From Actinoplanes flavus (GTDB lineage Bacteria; Actinomycetota; Actinomycetes; Mycobacteriales; Micromonosporaceae), in contig NZ_JAGFNS010000005.1 in NCBI RefSeq assembly GCF_017592555.1, forward strand, positions 290,870 through 354,869: a DNA stretch of 64,000 bases, read 5' to 3'. Of this stretch, positions 8,598-16,399 are shown piece by piece (the stretch's first letter is position 1; each line of letters begins with the position of its first letter). The position numbers were made by a program, and so were the translations under genes. Below the pieces are notes generated by a model, which was not told the DNA's origin, searched no databases, and worked only from the letters and a program-made list of their open reading frames with translations.

Positions 8598-9587
8598 TCA
8601 GGACGGAGGTCCGATAGGAGTCGGATCGGGGTTTCCCTTGGGAATATTGTCGAGGGTCGAACCGGTGTTCTGCGCGGTGTTCGACTCGGCCGCGGCGCGG
8701 CCGGTGTTGATGGCCACCTGATGTGGAGCGCCGTAGACGCGGAAGTCGCCCAGGAAGAGTGTGCCGGCACCCTTGATCGGACCGGACCAACCCTCCCGCA
8801 TCTTTTCCGCAGCTTCAGACCGATGAGCAACGAGGCGTAGAACGTTGTCGTTGGCCTTGTGAATCTGCTTGAGCAGTACCGACATCAGCTTCATGGCTCT
8901 GCCCGCGTCCCTGATCCCGTCGAAGAGACGTCTCAGCACGCCGAGAATCGTTCTGCTCGTGTTGAAAGCCAGGTCCGCGACCTTGAGAAGAGCGGCGGGC
9001 ATCATCACCCCGGTGACGGCTTGAAGGCCTATGGAGATCAGCGAGCCGGCGAATTGGCAGAGGATGTCCCGGATCGTATTTCGAACGACGCCCACCAGAG
9101 TTCCCAGCCCGTAGGTGAGCTTGCCCATTCCGTCCGCGATCTTGCCCATCGCCTGGATGGTCAAGGCCTGGTCATGAGCACGCCGTCGATATGCCTCCGC
9201 CGCTTCCGCCGCCCACACCGCGGTGGTCTTCTCGGCCTCCGCCACGAGGAGGTCGGCGGCCTCATAGATCCGGCTCTCGATCCTCTTCCAGCTCTCGGCG
9301 TGACCCTCGATGGCCTTGGGATTGCCCAACAGCTTGTCGAATGGCTCACGGATTGCGGACACGTGCTCCAACAACCATCCGAGGCCCGCGGAGAACACCA
9401 TCTGTAGCGGGTCTGTGATCGCCCCGACCGTGCCGAGTGTGGTCGCGAGAAGATTCCCGCCGAAGCCACCCCAATCCCGGTTGGCGAATCCCTCCACCAT
9501 CCCGCTGGCCGACTCGAAGATGCCGGCACCCTCGTAGACCTTCCGGTCGGCGTCCGGCGCGATCAGGGCCTCGTAGCCGCTGTTCAT
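8598..9587 (-). CDS. WXG100-like / type VII secretion-associated protein
   Basis: 329 residues, no signal peptide. The central part is long helical hairpins (ESWKRIESRIYEAADLLVAEAEKTTAVWAAEAAEAYRRRA); the W-A-A turn between helices, and the helices themselves, resemble WXG100/LXG-type proteins. A glycine/alanine-rich hydrophobic middle (ISIGLQAVTGVMMPAALL) and a polar Asn/Pro-rich C-terminus follow. The ATG overlaps the stop of the preceding EspC-like gene by 4 bp. The YbaB-EspC-WXG order is common in actinomycetes and suggests a substrate or partner of an ESX-like system, but no ESX ATPase or membrane core gene is in this window. Confidence 0.65.
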   Translation of the reverse strand: MNSGYEALIAPDADRKVYEGAGIFESASGMVEGFANRDWGGFGGNLLATTLGTVGAITDPLQMVFSAGLGWLLEHVSAIREPFDKLLGNPKAIEGHAESWKRIESRIYEAADLLVAEAEKTTAVWAAEAAEAYRRRAHDQALTIQAMGKIADGMGKLTYGLGTLVGVVRNTIRDILCQFAGSLISIGLQAVTGVMMPAALLKVADLAFNTSRTILGVLRRLFDGIRDAGRAMKLMSVLLKQIHKANDNVLRLVAHRSEAAEKMREGWSGPIKGAGTLFLGDFRVYGAPHQVAINTGRAAAESNTAQNTGSTLDNIPKGNPDPTPIGPPS

Positions 9588-9907
9588 CGCTCCGGCTCCC
9601 GGAAAGCCAGGAGGTGGGCGGCCTCGTGGTCGGTGAGGCTGATATCGACGGTCAGCGCGCGGAGCAGATTAGCAAGATGTGACGTCGCGTCGGTTCCCGT
9701 TCGCATCCGCAGGCTGACATCCTCCTGCGCCGTGTTGAGAATCGGCAGGATCAGCTTGCTGGGCCATTCTCCGTAAACCTCGTCGTGCTGATCAAGATGG
9801 GCGCATGCCGCCGTCACCTCGTCAAGAATGTCGGCGATCTCGTCCACTTCGGCTGCGTGGCTGGTCACGGCCTCCACGTTCAGGCGGAGTTCGGGTTCGG
9901 CCATCAC
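9584..9907 (-). CDS. EspC-like small helical protein
   Basis: A 107-residue, acidic, alpha-helical protein (LRLNVEAVTSHAAEVDEIADILDEVTAACAHL). Length and the pattern L-x-V-x-x-x-x-L/V-x-x-H-A-x-x-V-D fit the ESX-1 EspC / DUF2580 group, small excreted proteins usually encoded beside WXG-type genes. GTG at 9907 has GGGGAG at a good distance; ATG at 9904 is one codon later. It overlaps the stop of the YbaB-like gene upstream and the start of the WXG-like gene downstream, so all are translationally coupled. Confidence 0.65.
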   Translation of the reverse strand: MMAEPELRLNVEAVTSHAAEVDEIADILDEVTAACAHLDQHDEVYGEWPSKLILPILNTAQEDVSLRMRTGTDATSHLANLLRALTVDISLTDHEAAHLLAFREPER

Positions 9908-10281
9908 CGATCACGCTCCCCGGGAGCGGTGGGGAACTGTTCGGCGTAGGACTCGGCGACGAAGGCGGTGGTGGGGGAGTCGGAACCGTAGATGCCGGCG
10001 ACCAGGTCGGTCATCTGTTCGGCCAGGCGGGACTGTGCCCGGCGGCAGGTGCTCAGGATGAGACGTGCCAACTCGTCGGGGGTCAGGCGCAGGGCGTCGC
10101 CGGTCAGGCGGAGGTCGCTCAGACTTCCGGCGTGGTCGACGGTCACGGTGACGTCGCCGTGCGCGGACTGGACGGTGGCGTCGACCCGCTTCATCCGGCG
10201 GCTGAGTTCCAGGGTGGCCTCGGTCTGCCGCTGGACGCGCCACTGCCAGTCGGCGAGCAGCTCCTCCGGGTCCTGTGGCAT
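9904..10281 (-). CDS. YbaB/EbfC family nucleoid-associated protein
   Basis: 125 residues. After an N-terminal helix (PEELLADWQWRVQRQTEATLELSRRM) comes the YbaB-type beta strand block VTVTVDHAGSLSDLRLTGDALRLTPDELARLIL, then a C-terminal helix. YbaB proteins form DNA-binding dimers; paralogues of this type next to EspC/WXG genes are frequent in actinomycetes, where their role is unknown. Start is the ATG at 10281 with GGGAGGGA just upstream; the upstream extension has no RBS. It is the first gene of the four-gene minus-strand operon running to 8001. Confidence 0.75.
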   Translation of the reverse strand: MPQDPEELLADWQWRVQRQTEATLELSRRMKRVDATVQSAHGDVTVTVDHAGSLSDLRLTGDALRLTPDELARLILSTCRRAQSRLAEQMTDLVAGIYGSDSPTTAFVAESYAEQFPTAPGERDR

Positions 10282-10366
10282 GGCTTCCCTCCCCGTCGGA
10301 CATGTACCGGTCGTCCTGGTACACACCCGCGAGCGGGAACGGGTTCATCACGCTGCCCCAGCAGAA

Positions 10367-10422
10367 AGCCGATCTTGGACGTTGGCCCACCTGGAGCGGT
10401 GGTCGATCGTCCAAGATCGGCT
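10367..10422 (-). terminator. Strong stem-loop after the flavohemoglobin gene
   Basis: A perfect 15-bp stem (AGCCGATCTTGGACG at 10367-10381 with CGTCCAAGATCGGCT at 10408-10422) encloses a second short stem (CCACC/GGTGG). It begins 10 bp past the hmp stop and separates that operon from the YbaB operon. There is no T-tract. Confidence 0.6.
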
Positions 10423-10432
10423 CAAAGCCTGG

Positions 10433-11638
10433 TCAGGCGGGGACCGGGGCCGGGCGCCACTGTTCGGAGCCGAACACCTCGTACCGGATGCGTTCGTCCG
10501 GGATGCCGCGCCGGTGCAGGCCGGCCCGGACGGTCTGCATGAACGGCGCCGGGCCGCACAGGTACACCTCGGCGTCCGGGTGCACCGGGATCCGGTCGGT
10601 GTCGATCAGGCCGGTGTGCGTGCCGGTGTGGCCGCCCTGCTCGTACCAGACGACCTCGCGGAACGAGCGGAGCCGGGCGCCGCTGCTGAGCATGTCGCCG
10701 CGCAGCGGGTGGCGGCCCGGGTCGCGGTCGGCGTGCACGACGGTCACCTCGCGGGTCGGCTGGGTCCGGGCCGTCTGTTCCAGGATCGCGGCCATCGGGG
10801 TGATCCCGACCCCGGCGCTGACCAGCAGCAACGGGGCGTCGCCGGGGCGCAGGACGAGGTCGCCGTACGGTTGGCTGATCCGCAGCCGGTCGCCGGCGCC
10901 GACCTGGTCGTGCAGGAACGCGGAGACCACGCCGTCCGGGGCGCCGCCGCGGCCGCGGACCCGCCGGACGGTGATCCGCAGGGTGCCGCCGGTCGGGGCC
11001 TGGGACAGGGAGTACTGCCGCAGTTGGCGGCCGGCGCCGGGCAGGTCGACGGCGACCGTCACGTACTGCCCGGGGTGGTAGGCGGGGGCGGCCCGCAGGT
11101 CGGCCGGGACCAGGACGAAGGAGACCGTGTCGTGGGCCTCCTCGATCTTGTTGGCGACCGCGTAGGACCGCCACGGGTCGGCGCCGTCCACCCCGGCCTC
11201 GGCGTAGAGGCGCGCCTCCCGGCCGATCAGCTGGGCCGCGAACAGCCAGTACACCTCGTCCCACGCGGCGGCGATCTCCGGCGTGACGGCGTCGCCGAGC
11301 ACGGTGCCGACGGCGCGCAGCAGGTAGCGGCCGACCATCGTGTACTGCTCGGGGCGGATGCCGAGGGCGCAGTGCCGGTGCGCGATCCGGTCCACCACAT
11401 GCTCGAACGCCACACCGGACGGTCCGGCGCCGATGAGGTGTGCGGCGTACGCCGCGACCGCCCCGGAGAGCGCGCCGCGCTGCTCGCCGGTGGCCTGTGC
11501 GCTGCGGCTGAACAGGTTCAGCAGCTCCGGGTTCTCCCCGATCATCGTCTGGTAGAAGACGGTGGTGATGGCTTCGAGGTGCTCGCCGACGACCGGGAGC
11601 GTCGCCTCGACGACCGGGGCGCTGGATGCGGACAGCAT
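10433..11638 (-). CDS. hmp: Flavohemoglobin (nitric oxide dioxygenase)
   Basis: 401 residues: a globin domain (about 1-140, with the distal FYQTMIGENPELLNLF and proximal-histidine HRHCALGIRPEQY regions), an FAD domain (YHPGQYVTVAVDLPGAGRQLRQYSLS) and an NAD(P)H domain (LLVSAGVGITPMAAIL, VYLCGPAPFM). It converts NO plus O2 to nitrate. Start is the ATG at 11638 with AGAGGAG upstream. It lies 14 bp downstream of an NsrR-type regulator on the same strand, a classical NO-response pair, and is probably induced when NsrR's Fe-S cluster is nitrosylated. Confidence 0.9.
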   Translation of the reverse strand: MLSASSAPVVEATLPVVGEHLEAITTVFYQTMIGENPELLNLFSRSAQATGEQRGALSGAVAAYAAHLIGAGPSGVAFEHVVDRIAHRHCALGIRPEQYTMVGRYLLRAVGTVLGDAVTPEIAAAWDEVYWLFAAQLIGREARLYAEAGVDGADPWRSYAVANKIEEAHDTVSFVLVPADLRAAPAYHPGQYVTVAVDLPGAGRQLRQYSLSQAPTGGTLRITVRRVRGRGGAPDGVVSAFLHDQVGAGDRLRISQPYGDLVLRPGDAPLLLVSAGVGITPMAAILEQTARTQPTREVTVVHADRDPGRHPLRGDMLSSGARLRSFREVVWYEQGGHTGTHTGLIDTDRIPVHPDAEVYLCGPAPFMQTVRAGLHRRGIPDERIRYEVFGSEQWRPAPVPA

Positions 11639-11652
11639 GAGGGGTCTCCTCT

Positions 11653-12090
11653 TCACTGGGGAGATCGGCCGAGGGTCAGGAGCACCTGCCGGACCGGGGG
11701 AGCGGCCAGGTCGCCGATCGTGATGGGGTCGAGCGAGGCGTAGAACGCCTCCTGTGCGACTCGCAGCGCGCCCCGGAGCCGGCAGCCGCCGCTGAGCGGA
11801 CAACCCGGCTCGCCCTCGCAGTCGACGACCTCGGTCTCGCCTTCGAGGTCGCGGACCAGCCCGCCGATGGAGGCGCCGGCCGCGCCGGTGGCGAGCCGGA
11901 CGCCGCCGCCCCGGCCGCGCACGGTGTCGAGCAGGCCGAGGTGGTGCAGCCGCTGGACCACCTTGGCGAGGTGGTTGCGGGGGACCGCCACCGAGTCGGC
12001 CAGCACGTCGATGGTGAGCAGGTCGTCCGGCCGGGCGGCGGCGAGCATCAGGACGCGGAGGCCGATGTCGGTGGAGCGATTCAGTCGCAC
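11653..12090 (-). CDS. nsrR: Rrf2-family NO-sensing repressor, NsrR-like
   Basis: A 145-residue Rrf2 regulator. The N-terminal winged helix (LRVLMLAAARPDDLLTIDVLADSVAVPRNHLAKVVQRL) precedes three cysteines spaced C-x5-C-x5-C in VDCEGEPGCPLSGGCRL, the Fe-S cluster ligands of NsrR. The start is GTG at 12090. NsrR represses NO-detoxification genes until NO destroys the cluster; here the target is the next gene, hmp, and very likely its own promoter through the palindrome at 12105-12131. Confidence 0.88.
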   Translation of the reverse strand: MRLNRSTDIGLRVLMLAAARPDDLLTIDVLADSVAVPRNHLAKVVQRLHHLGLLDTVRGRGGGVRLATGAAGASIGGLVRDLEGETEVVDCEGEPGCPLSGGCRLRGALRVAQEAFYASLDPITIGDLAAPPVRQVLLTLGRSPQ

Positions 12091-12104
12091 GTGCCGACCG
12101 TACT

Positions 12105-12131
12105 AAAACAGGTATTTGAAAGTCCTGTTTT
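12105..12131. promoter_or_regulatory. NsrR-type operator upstream of nsrR-hmp
   Basis: AAAACAGG (12105-12112) and CCTGTTTT (12124-12131) form a perfect 8-bp inverted repeat with an 11-bp A/T-rich centre. It is placed 15-41 bp before the nsrR start, over the expected promoter. Spacing and AT-richness fit Rrf2-type operators; binding by NsrR is inferred. Confidence 0.65.
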
Positions 12132-12140
12132 TGAGCCGTA

Positions 12141-12172
12141 GATCACGGAGGGGGTGGACCCCCTCCGTGATC
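12141..12172 (-). terminator. Perfect 14-bp hairpin after the GH51-GH43 operon
   Basis: GATCACGGAGGGGG, loop TGGA, CCCCCTCCGTGATC. It starts 6 bp past the GH43 stop and lies before the nsrR promoter. No T-tract follows, as is common in high-GC actinomycetes. Confidence 0.75.
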
Positions 12173-12177
12173 AGGGA

Positions 12178-13599
12178 CTAGCTGAGCTGGAAGACCGTCG
12201 CCTTCGCGGCGACCGTGATCTGCCCGCCCCGGTGCTGGAGGTACCGGCCGGGCGCGACCCGGATCGTGACGCCGCCCTTGGCCGCGATCCGGGTGACCGG
12301 GGTGCCGGTGGCGCCCAGCCCGACGGTCGTGCCGCTGACCAGGAGGAATTTCGTGGGCTGGTCGACCGGCTGGATCGTCTCGGTGCCGTCCGTCCCGGCC
12401 ACGAACCGGAACTGGGTCGGCTCCAGCTCGTGCGGCGCGTGCGCGGCCCGGATCACGTCGTCCTCGTGCTTGACGAACGAGCGCGGCGCGTCGGACGGCG
12501 ACAGGCGCACGATCGGCCCGCCCGACCCGACCGGGATGCCGAACAGCGGCGTCCCGTCCTCGTGCCAGTAGAGCTTCTGCACCCGGGTGTGCCGGTTCGG
12601 GTCGTAGAGGGGGTCGCCGACGATCTGCCGGTAGTCGCGGGCGTGGTAGACCAGCACGTCGGTCTCCCCGTCCTCGGCCACCGTGAACGAGTTGTGCCCG
12701 GGACCGAAGCGGGAGGTCTCCTCGTTGGAGACGAAGATCGGGTCCGGGTGTTTCGTCCAGCTGGAGCGCGACAGCAGGTCCGACGAGGCGGGCGCGCTGA
12801 GCAGGCCCATGCAGTAGTTGGCGTCGGTGGCGCTGGCCGAGAAGGTGATGAAGACCTTGCCGTTGCGGATCAGCACGGCCGGGCCCTCGTTCACCCGGTA
12901 GCCGATGATCTCCCAGCTCCTGGTGGGCGTGGTGATCCGGGTCGGCTTGGTCTTGAACGTCCACGGGTTCGCCATCTCGGCGATGTAGAGGCTCGTGTTG
13001 ACCGCGATCTCCGGCTCGCTCTGGGCCCACACCAGGTACTGCCGCCCGCGGTGGGTGAAGCTGGTGGCGTCCAGGGTGAAGCCGTCCCACTCGGTGATCA
13101 GCTGCCCCTTGAGGGTCCAGCCGGCCGGGTCGCGCGGGTCGTCGAGGGCGGACTCCATCACGTACGTCCGGATCCGGAAGACGTTCCCGGCGTCACCGGC
13201 GGCGAAGTAGATGTACCACTTCCCACCGATCCGGTGCAGTTCCGGCGCCCAGATGTGGCCGCCCATGGTGCCGCTGGTGGGGCGGCGCCAGATGACGGTC
13301 TCCTCGGCGTCGGCGAGGCCGGCGATGGTGGTGGCGCCGCGCACGACCAGGCGGTCGTACTCCGGCACCGAGCCGGTGAAGTAGTACATGCCGCCGACCG
13401 GCCTGGTGATGAAGGGGTCGGCGCGCCGGCTGATCAGCGGGTCGATGGTGGGCACTCCGTAGATGGCGGCGTCATCGGGCAGCGGGCCGGGCTGCGGGGC
13501 GCCTTCCGCGCCGCTCGCGGCGAGCGCGCCGAGGGCTCCGGCGCCGGCCACCCCGAGAGAACCCCGCAGCAGGGTACGGCGATGCAGTGCGAACGTCAT
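12178..13599 (-). CDS. Tat-exported GH43 arabinofuranosidase-like hydrolase
   Basis: 473 residues. The N-terminus HRRTLLRGSLGVAGAGALGALA is a twin-arginine signal. The five-bladed GH43 fold is suggested by ADPFITRPVGGMYYFTGSVPEYDRL (catalytic aspartate region), GGHIWAPELHRIGGKWYIYFA, WDGFTLDATSFTHRGRQYLVWAQ and NEGPAVLIRNGKVFITFSAS (acid region). The last ~100 residues (FVKHEDDVIRAAHA... PGRYLQHRGGQITVAAKATVFQLS) look like an AbfB/CBM42-type carbohydrate-binding trefoil. Start is the ATG at 13599, 10 bp after the GH51 stop, so the two arabinose-releasing enzymes form one operon. Exact linkage specificity cannot be read. Confidence 0.85.
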   Translation of the reverse strand: MTFALHRRTLLRGSLGVAGAGALGALAASGAEGAPQPGPLPDDAAIYGVPTIDPLISRRADPFITRPVGGMYYFTGSVPEYDRLVVRGATTIAGLADAEETVIWRRPTSGTMGGHIWAPELHRIGGKWYIYFAAGDAGNVFRIRTYVMESALDDPRDPAGWTLKGQLITEWDGFTLDATSFTHRGRQYLVWAQSEPEIAVNTSLYIAEMANPWTFKTKPTRITTPTRSWEIIGYRVNEGPAVLIRNGKVFITFSASATDANYCMGLLSAPASSDLLSRSSWTKHPDPIFVSNEETSRFGPGHNSFTVAEDGETDVLVYHARDYRQIVGDPLYDPNRHTRVQKLYWHEDGTPLFGIPVGSGGPIVRLSPSDAPRSFVKHEDDVIRAAHAPHELEPTQFRFVAGTDGTETIQPVDQPTKFLLVSGTTVGLGATGTPVTRIAAKGGVTIRVAPGRYLQHRGGQITVAAKATVFQLS

Positions 13600-13609
13600 G
13601 TCCACGTCC

Positions 13610-16099
13610 TTATCGGGTCTTGATCCGGAGGAAGGTGACCGAGTTCGCCGGGAACTCGCGGGTGAACGTCGAGGCGATACCGCTGACGGTGCTGGTGACC
13701 GGCAGGATCGGCTCGGCCGAGCGGGTGTTCTGCTCGCCCGGGTCACCGGTGATCACGGTCTGCTTCGCGGTGCGGGCCACCTTGCGCCCACCCAGGTCGA
13801 TCTTCGTGACGGCCGGGGTGTCCTGCGCGTTGACGACCTTGACGATCAGCTCGCCGGTCCTCGTGTCCTCCGTGACGACCTGGGCGAACGGCTCGGTGAC
13901 GGCGTTGTCGTCGAACGAGCCCCACTCCACGCCGTCCAGGAACAGGGTGACCTTCGTACCCCGTACCGAAATCTTCAGGTCGTAGGTCTTGCCCGTGGTC
14001 ACGCTGTTGGGCTTGGTGAGGATCTGCTCCTTGGCGGAGGTGATCCCCTTCTCGATGGCGCCCTGGGTGTTGTTCCAGCCGCCCAGGTTCCACCAGTAGA
14101 ACTGGCCGGTCTCCTGGATGCCGAACGCGACCAGGAAGCCCTCCGCGCCGGCCGTCTTGGTGGCCTTCAGCGTGTAGTCGTAGTCGGTCGCGCTGATCGT
14201 CGCGCCCTTGACCATGGTGTCCTCGGTGTCCGTGGTCGTCTGGGTGTAGGCGCCGTTGGTCACCGCCCAGGCGCCGCGGTTGGTCACCGAGGTCCAGCCG
14301 TCCGCGTTGCCGTCGTTGAAGTCGTCGCTGAACAGCACGGCGCCGTCCGGGCTGGTGACCTTGACGTCGTCGTAGGTCGCGGCGGTCCGCCAGGTGGAGA
14401 GCCCGACGGCGCCGGTGATCGGCTTGGGCTGCGCCACGGCGCCGGTCGTGGTGGTCGGGACGACCCGGTCGCCGACGTTGTTCATGAACAGCTTCTGCAC
14501 CTGGTAGCTGGTGGAGCCCCACGACTCGTCGTTGTCGAACCAGATCATGTCCGGCTTCCACTGCACGTTGTCGATGTTGGCGAGCAGCGGCGCGTAGGAC
14601 GCCATCCGGACCACGTCGGCGTTGCGCTCGAGGCCGGTCATGTAGGCGGCCTCGGCCAGCGAGTTGAACAGCTTGTTGTCCAGCGACGCGTATTCGCCCA
14701 GGAAGACCTGGGGGCCGCTCCGGTCGTACGCGTCATATCGTTTGTTGTTCTGCAGGAACCACGACGGGCTGTTGTAGTAGTGCTCGTCGACCATGTCCGA
14801 GCCGTGCGCCCGGTTCTTGGCCCACAGGTTCTCGAACGTCGAACCCTGGTCGTCCGGGCCGGAGTTGCCGACCACCGTGATGTCCGGGTGTTTCGCCTTG
14901 ATCGCGGACTCGAACCTGAGGAAGTTCGCCCAGTACTCCTCGGGCAGGTTCTCCTCGTTGCCGATGGCGAGCGTGGTGAGGCCGAACGGCTTCGGGTGGC
15001 CCATGTCGGCGCGCAGCCCGCCCCACGTGGTGGTGGTCGCGCCGTTGGCGAACTCGATCAGGTCCAGGGCGTCCTGGATGTGCTGCTGGAGCAGCGCCTC
15101 GTCCACCGTGGCCCGGTTCTGGCCGCAACCGGTGACCAGGGCCGGCAGCACCGGCAGCGGCATGGCGCCGATGTCCTCGGAGAACTGGAAGTACTCGTAG
15201 TAGCCGAGGCCGTAGGTCTGGTTGTAGCCCCAGAAGTTCTTGTTGGTGGCCCGCGTCTCGACCGGCCCGACGGTGTCCTTCCACTGGTAGGACCGGGCGC
15301 GCGGGTAGTTGTTGGCGGCCGTGTACGGGTACATGCTGCCGGTGTTGACGAGGCAGCCGCCCGGGAAGCGGACGAAGCCCGGCTCCAGCGCCGCGATCTT
15401 CTCGGCCAGATCCTTGCGCAGGCCGTTCGCCCGGCCCTTGTAGGTCTCCCGCGGGAACAGCGAGATCTCGTCGAGCCGCGCGCTTCCGGAGGCCTTCACC
15501 GAGAGCCGGGCCACGTCGCTGGTCGCGGTCGCCTTCAGCGTGCCCGTGTACCTCGTCCACGTGTCACCGGCGACCGGGAGTGTCAAGGGCGCGGCCAGTG
15601 CCGTTCCGTCGGCCGTGTGCAGGCTGACCTCCAGCGAGGCGGCGGCGTCCGCCCGAGCCCAGACCGAGAAGTCGTATTTATCGGACTTCTTGAGGGCGAG
15701 GCCGGTGTTGTAGCCGGAGTTGGTCAATCCGGCCGCGCCGGTGACACGCAGATAGTTGCGGTTGCGGTCGTTCAGCCGCTGGTCGTCGTCGACCACGGCG
15801 GCCGAGCCGGTGGCGGTCCACGCGGTCAGTCCGTGGTAGCCGGACGCGTCGGTGCCGTTGAACTCGAACGAGCGGTTGCGGACCAGTTCGGCGTAGAGAC
15901 CGCCGTCGGCGGCGTAGTTGATGTCCTCGAAGAAGACGCCGTACATCGACCGGGGGATGGCGGCTCCGGTCGCGTCCGGGTTCACCGTGATGGTGTAGTC
16001 CGGTTCGACCGCCACGGCGGCGACCGGCGGGGCGACCGCGAGCGGGAGCGAGACCAGTACGGCGGCCGCGCCCACGAGACGGTAGGGGATTCGGGGCAT
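13610..16099 (-). CDS. Secreted GH51 alpha-L-arabinofuranosidase
   Basis: 829 residues with a Sec-type signal (PYRLVGAAAVLVSLPLAVAPPVAAVA). After the GH51 start (IPRSMYGVFFEDINYAADGGLYAELVRNRSFEF) comes a carbohydrate-binding insert (CBM4/9-like, about 95-225), then the catalytic barrel with FVRFPGGCLVN, the acid/base glutamate in AIGNEENLPEEYW (about 382) and the nucleophile in FLGEYAS (about 469). A lectin-like jelly-roll domain (LFSDDFNDGNADGWT...) is embedded near the C-terminus. It removes arabinofuranosyl side chains from arabinan or arabinoxylan. GGAGG precedes the ATG at 16099. It is first in the operon with GH43. Confidence 0.9.
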   Translation of the reverse strand: MPRIPYRLVGAAAVLVSLPLAVAPPVAAVAVEPDYTITVNPDATGAAIPRSMYGVFFEDINYAADGGLYAELVRNRSFEFNGTDASGYHGLTAWTATGSAAVVDDDQRLNDRNRNYLRVTGAAGLTNSGYNTGLALKKSDKYDFSVWARADAAASLEVSLHTADGTALAAPLTLPVAGDTWTRYTGTLKATATSDVARLSVKASGSARLDEISLFPRETYKGRANGLRKDLAEKIAALEPGFVRFPGGCLVNTGSMYPYTAANNYPRARSYQWKDTVGPVETRATNKNFWGYNQTYGLGYYEYFQFSEDIGAMPLPVLPALVTGCGQNRATVDEALLQQHIQDALDLIEFANGATTTTWGGLRADMGHPKPFGLTTLAIGNEENLPEEYWANFLRFESAIKAKHPDITVVGNSGPDDQGSTFENLWAKNRAHGSDMVDEHYYNSPSWFLQNNKRYDAYDRSGPQVFLGEYASLDNKLFNSLAEAAYMTGLERNADVVRMASYAPLLANIDNVQWKPDMIWFDNDESWGSTSYQVQKLFMNNVGDRVVPTTTTGAVAQPKPITGAVGLSTWRTAATYDDVKVTSPDGAVLFSDDFNDGNADGWTSVTNRGAWAVTNGAYTQTTTDTEDTMVKGATISATDYDYTLKATKTAGAEGFLVAFGIQETGQFYWWNLGGWNNTQGAIEKGITSAKEQILTKPNSVTTGKTYDLKISVRGTKVTLFLDGVEWGSFDDNAVTEPFAQVVTEDTRTGELIVKVVNAQDTPAVTKIDLGGRKVARTAKQTVITGDPGEQNTRSAEPILPVTSTVSGIASTFTREFPANSVTFLRIKTR

Positions 16100-16162
16100 G
16101 AAGAGTCCTCCGGTGCGGATCGCAACGGTTTCGGAAGTGTTTCCGCTATAGGGGCTCCGCAA

Positions 16163-16206
16163 TGTGTACGCAAACATCGACAGGACTGTCAAGACTTGAC
16201 AGTCCT
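16163..16206 (-). promoter_or_regulatory. GH51 promoter overlapped by a perfect 25-bp palindrome
   Basis: AGGACTGTCAAG (16182-16193), A, CTTGACAGTCCT (16195-16206) is a perfect palindrome. On the minus strand it supplies TTGACA (16192-16187), followed 18 bp later by TACACA (16168-16163), a good sigma70-type pair for GH51. A repressor bound to the palindrome would cover the -35 box. The plus strand has the mirror TTGACA but no clear -10. Confidence 0.65.
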
Positions 16207-16243
16207 CGGATTTCAGCGCTGCAAAGGCGGAGGAAGTGATCTT

Positions 16244-16255
16244 GTTAGCGTTAAC
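16244..16255. promoter_or_regulatory. LacI-family operator-like palindrome
   Basis: GTTAGCGTTAAC differs at one base from the symmetric GTTAGCGCTAAC typical of LacI-type regulators of actinomycete sugar genes. It is 145 bp upstream of the GH51 start, so catabolite-linked control of the arabinosidase operon is inferred. Confidence 0.55.
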
Positions 16256-16278
16256 CTCGGTCGTGGTGCACGATGGAG

Positions 16279-16311
16279 GTTCATTCCTCGTTCACCTGGG
16301 TGGCACCGGTC
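16279..16311 (+). promoter_or_regulatory. PHO box (PhoP direct repeats)
   Basis: GTTCATTCCTC (16279-16289) and GTTCACCTGGG (16290-16300) are adjacent 11-bp direct repeats matching the Streptomyces PhoP repeat GTTCAYY-n4; TGGCACCGGTC follows as a degraded third unit. They lie 89-121 bp upstream of the PhoX-type phosphatase start, the expected arrangement for phosphate-starvation induction. Confidence 0.75.
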
Positions 16312-16399
16312 CGGGGTGGTAGCCGTACACCTGGGCTTCCTAGCGTCCGGGCAGCCCGTCACCGAGCACGGTGACGTGAGACCGAGGAGAACAGAACCG

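Noticed and set aside
13463..16399. A frame joined upstream to phoX giving 1677 residues
   Set aside because: The upstream part is antisense to the GH51 gene and low in complexity; RBS and Tat signal place the start at 16400.
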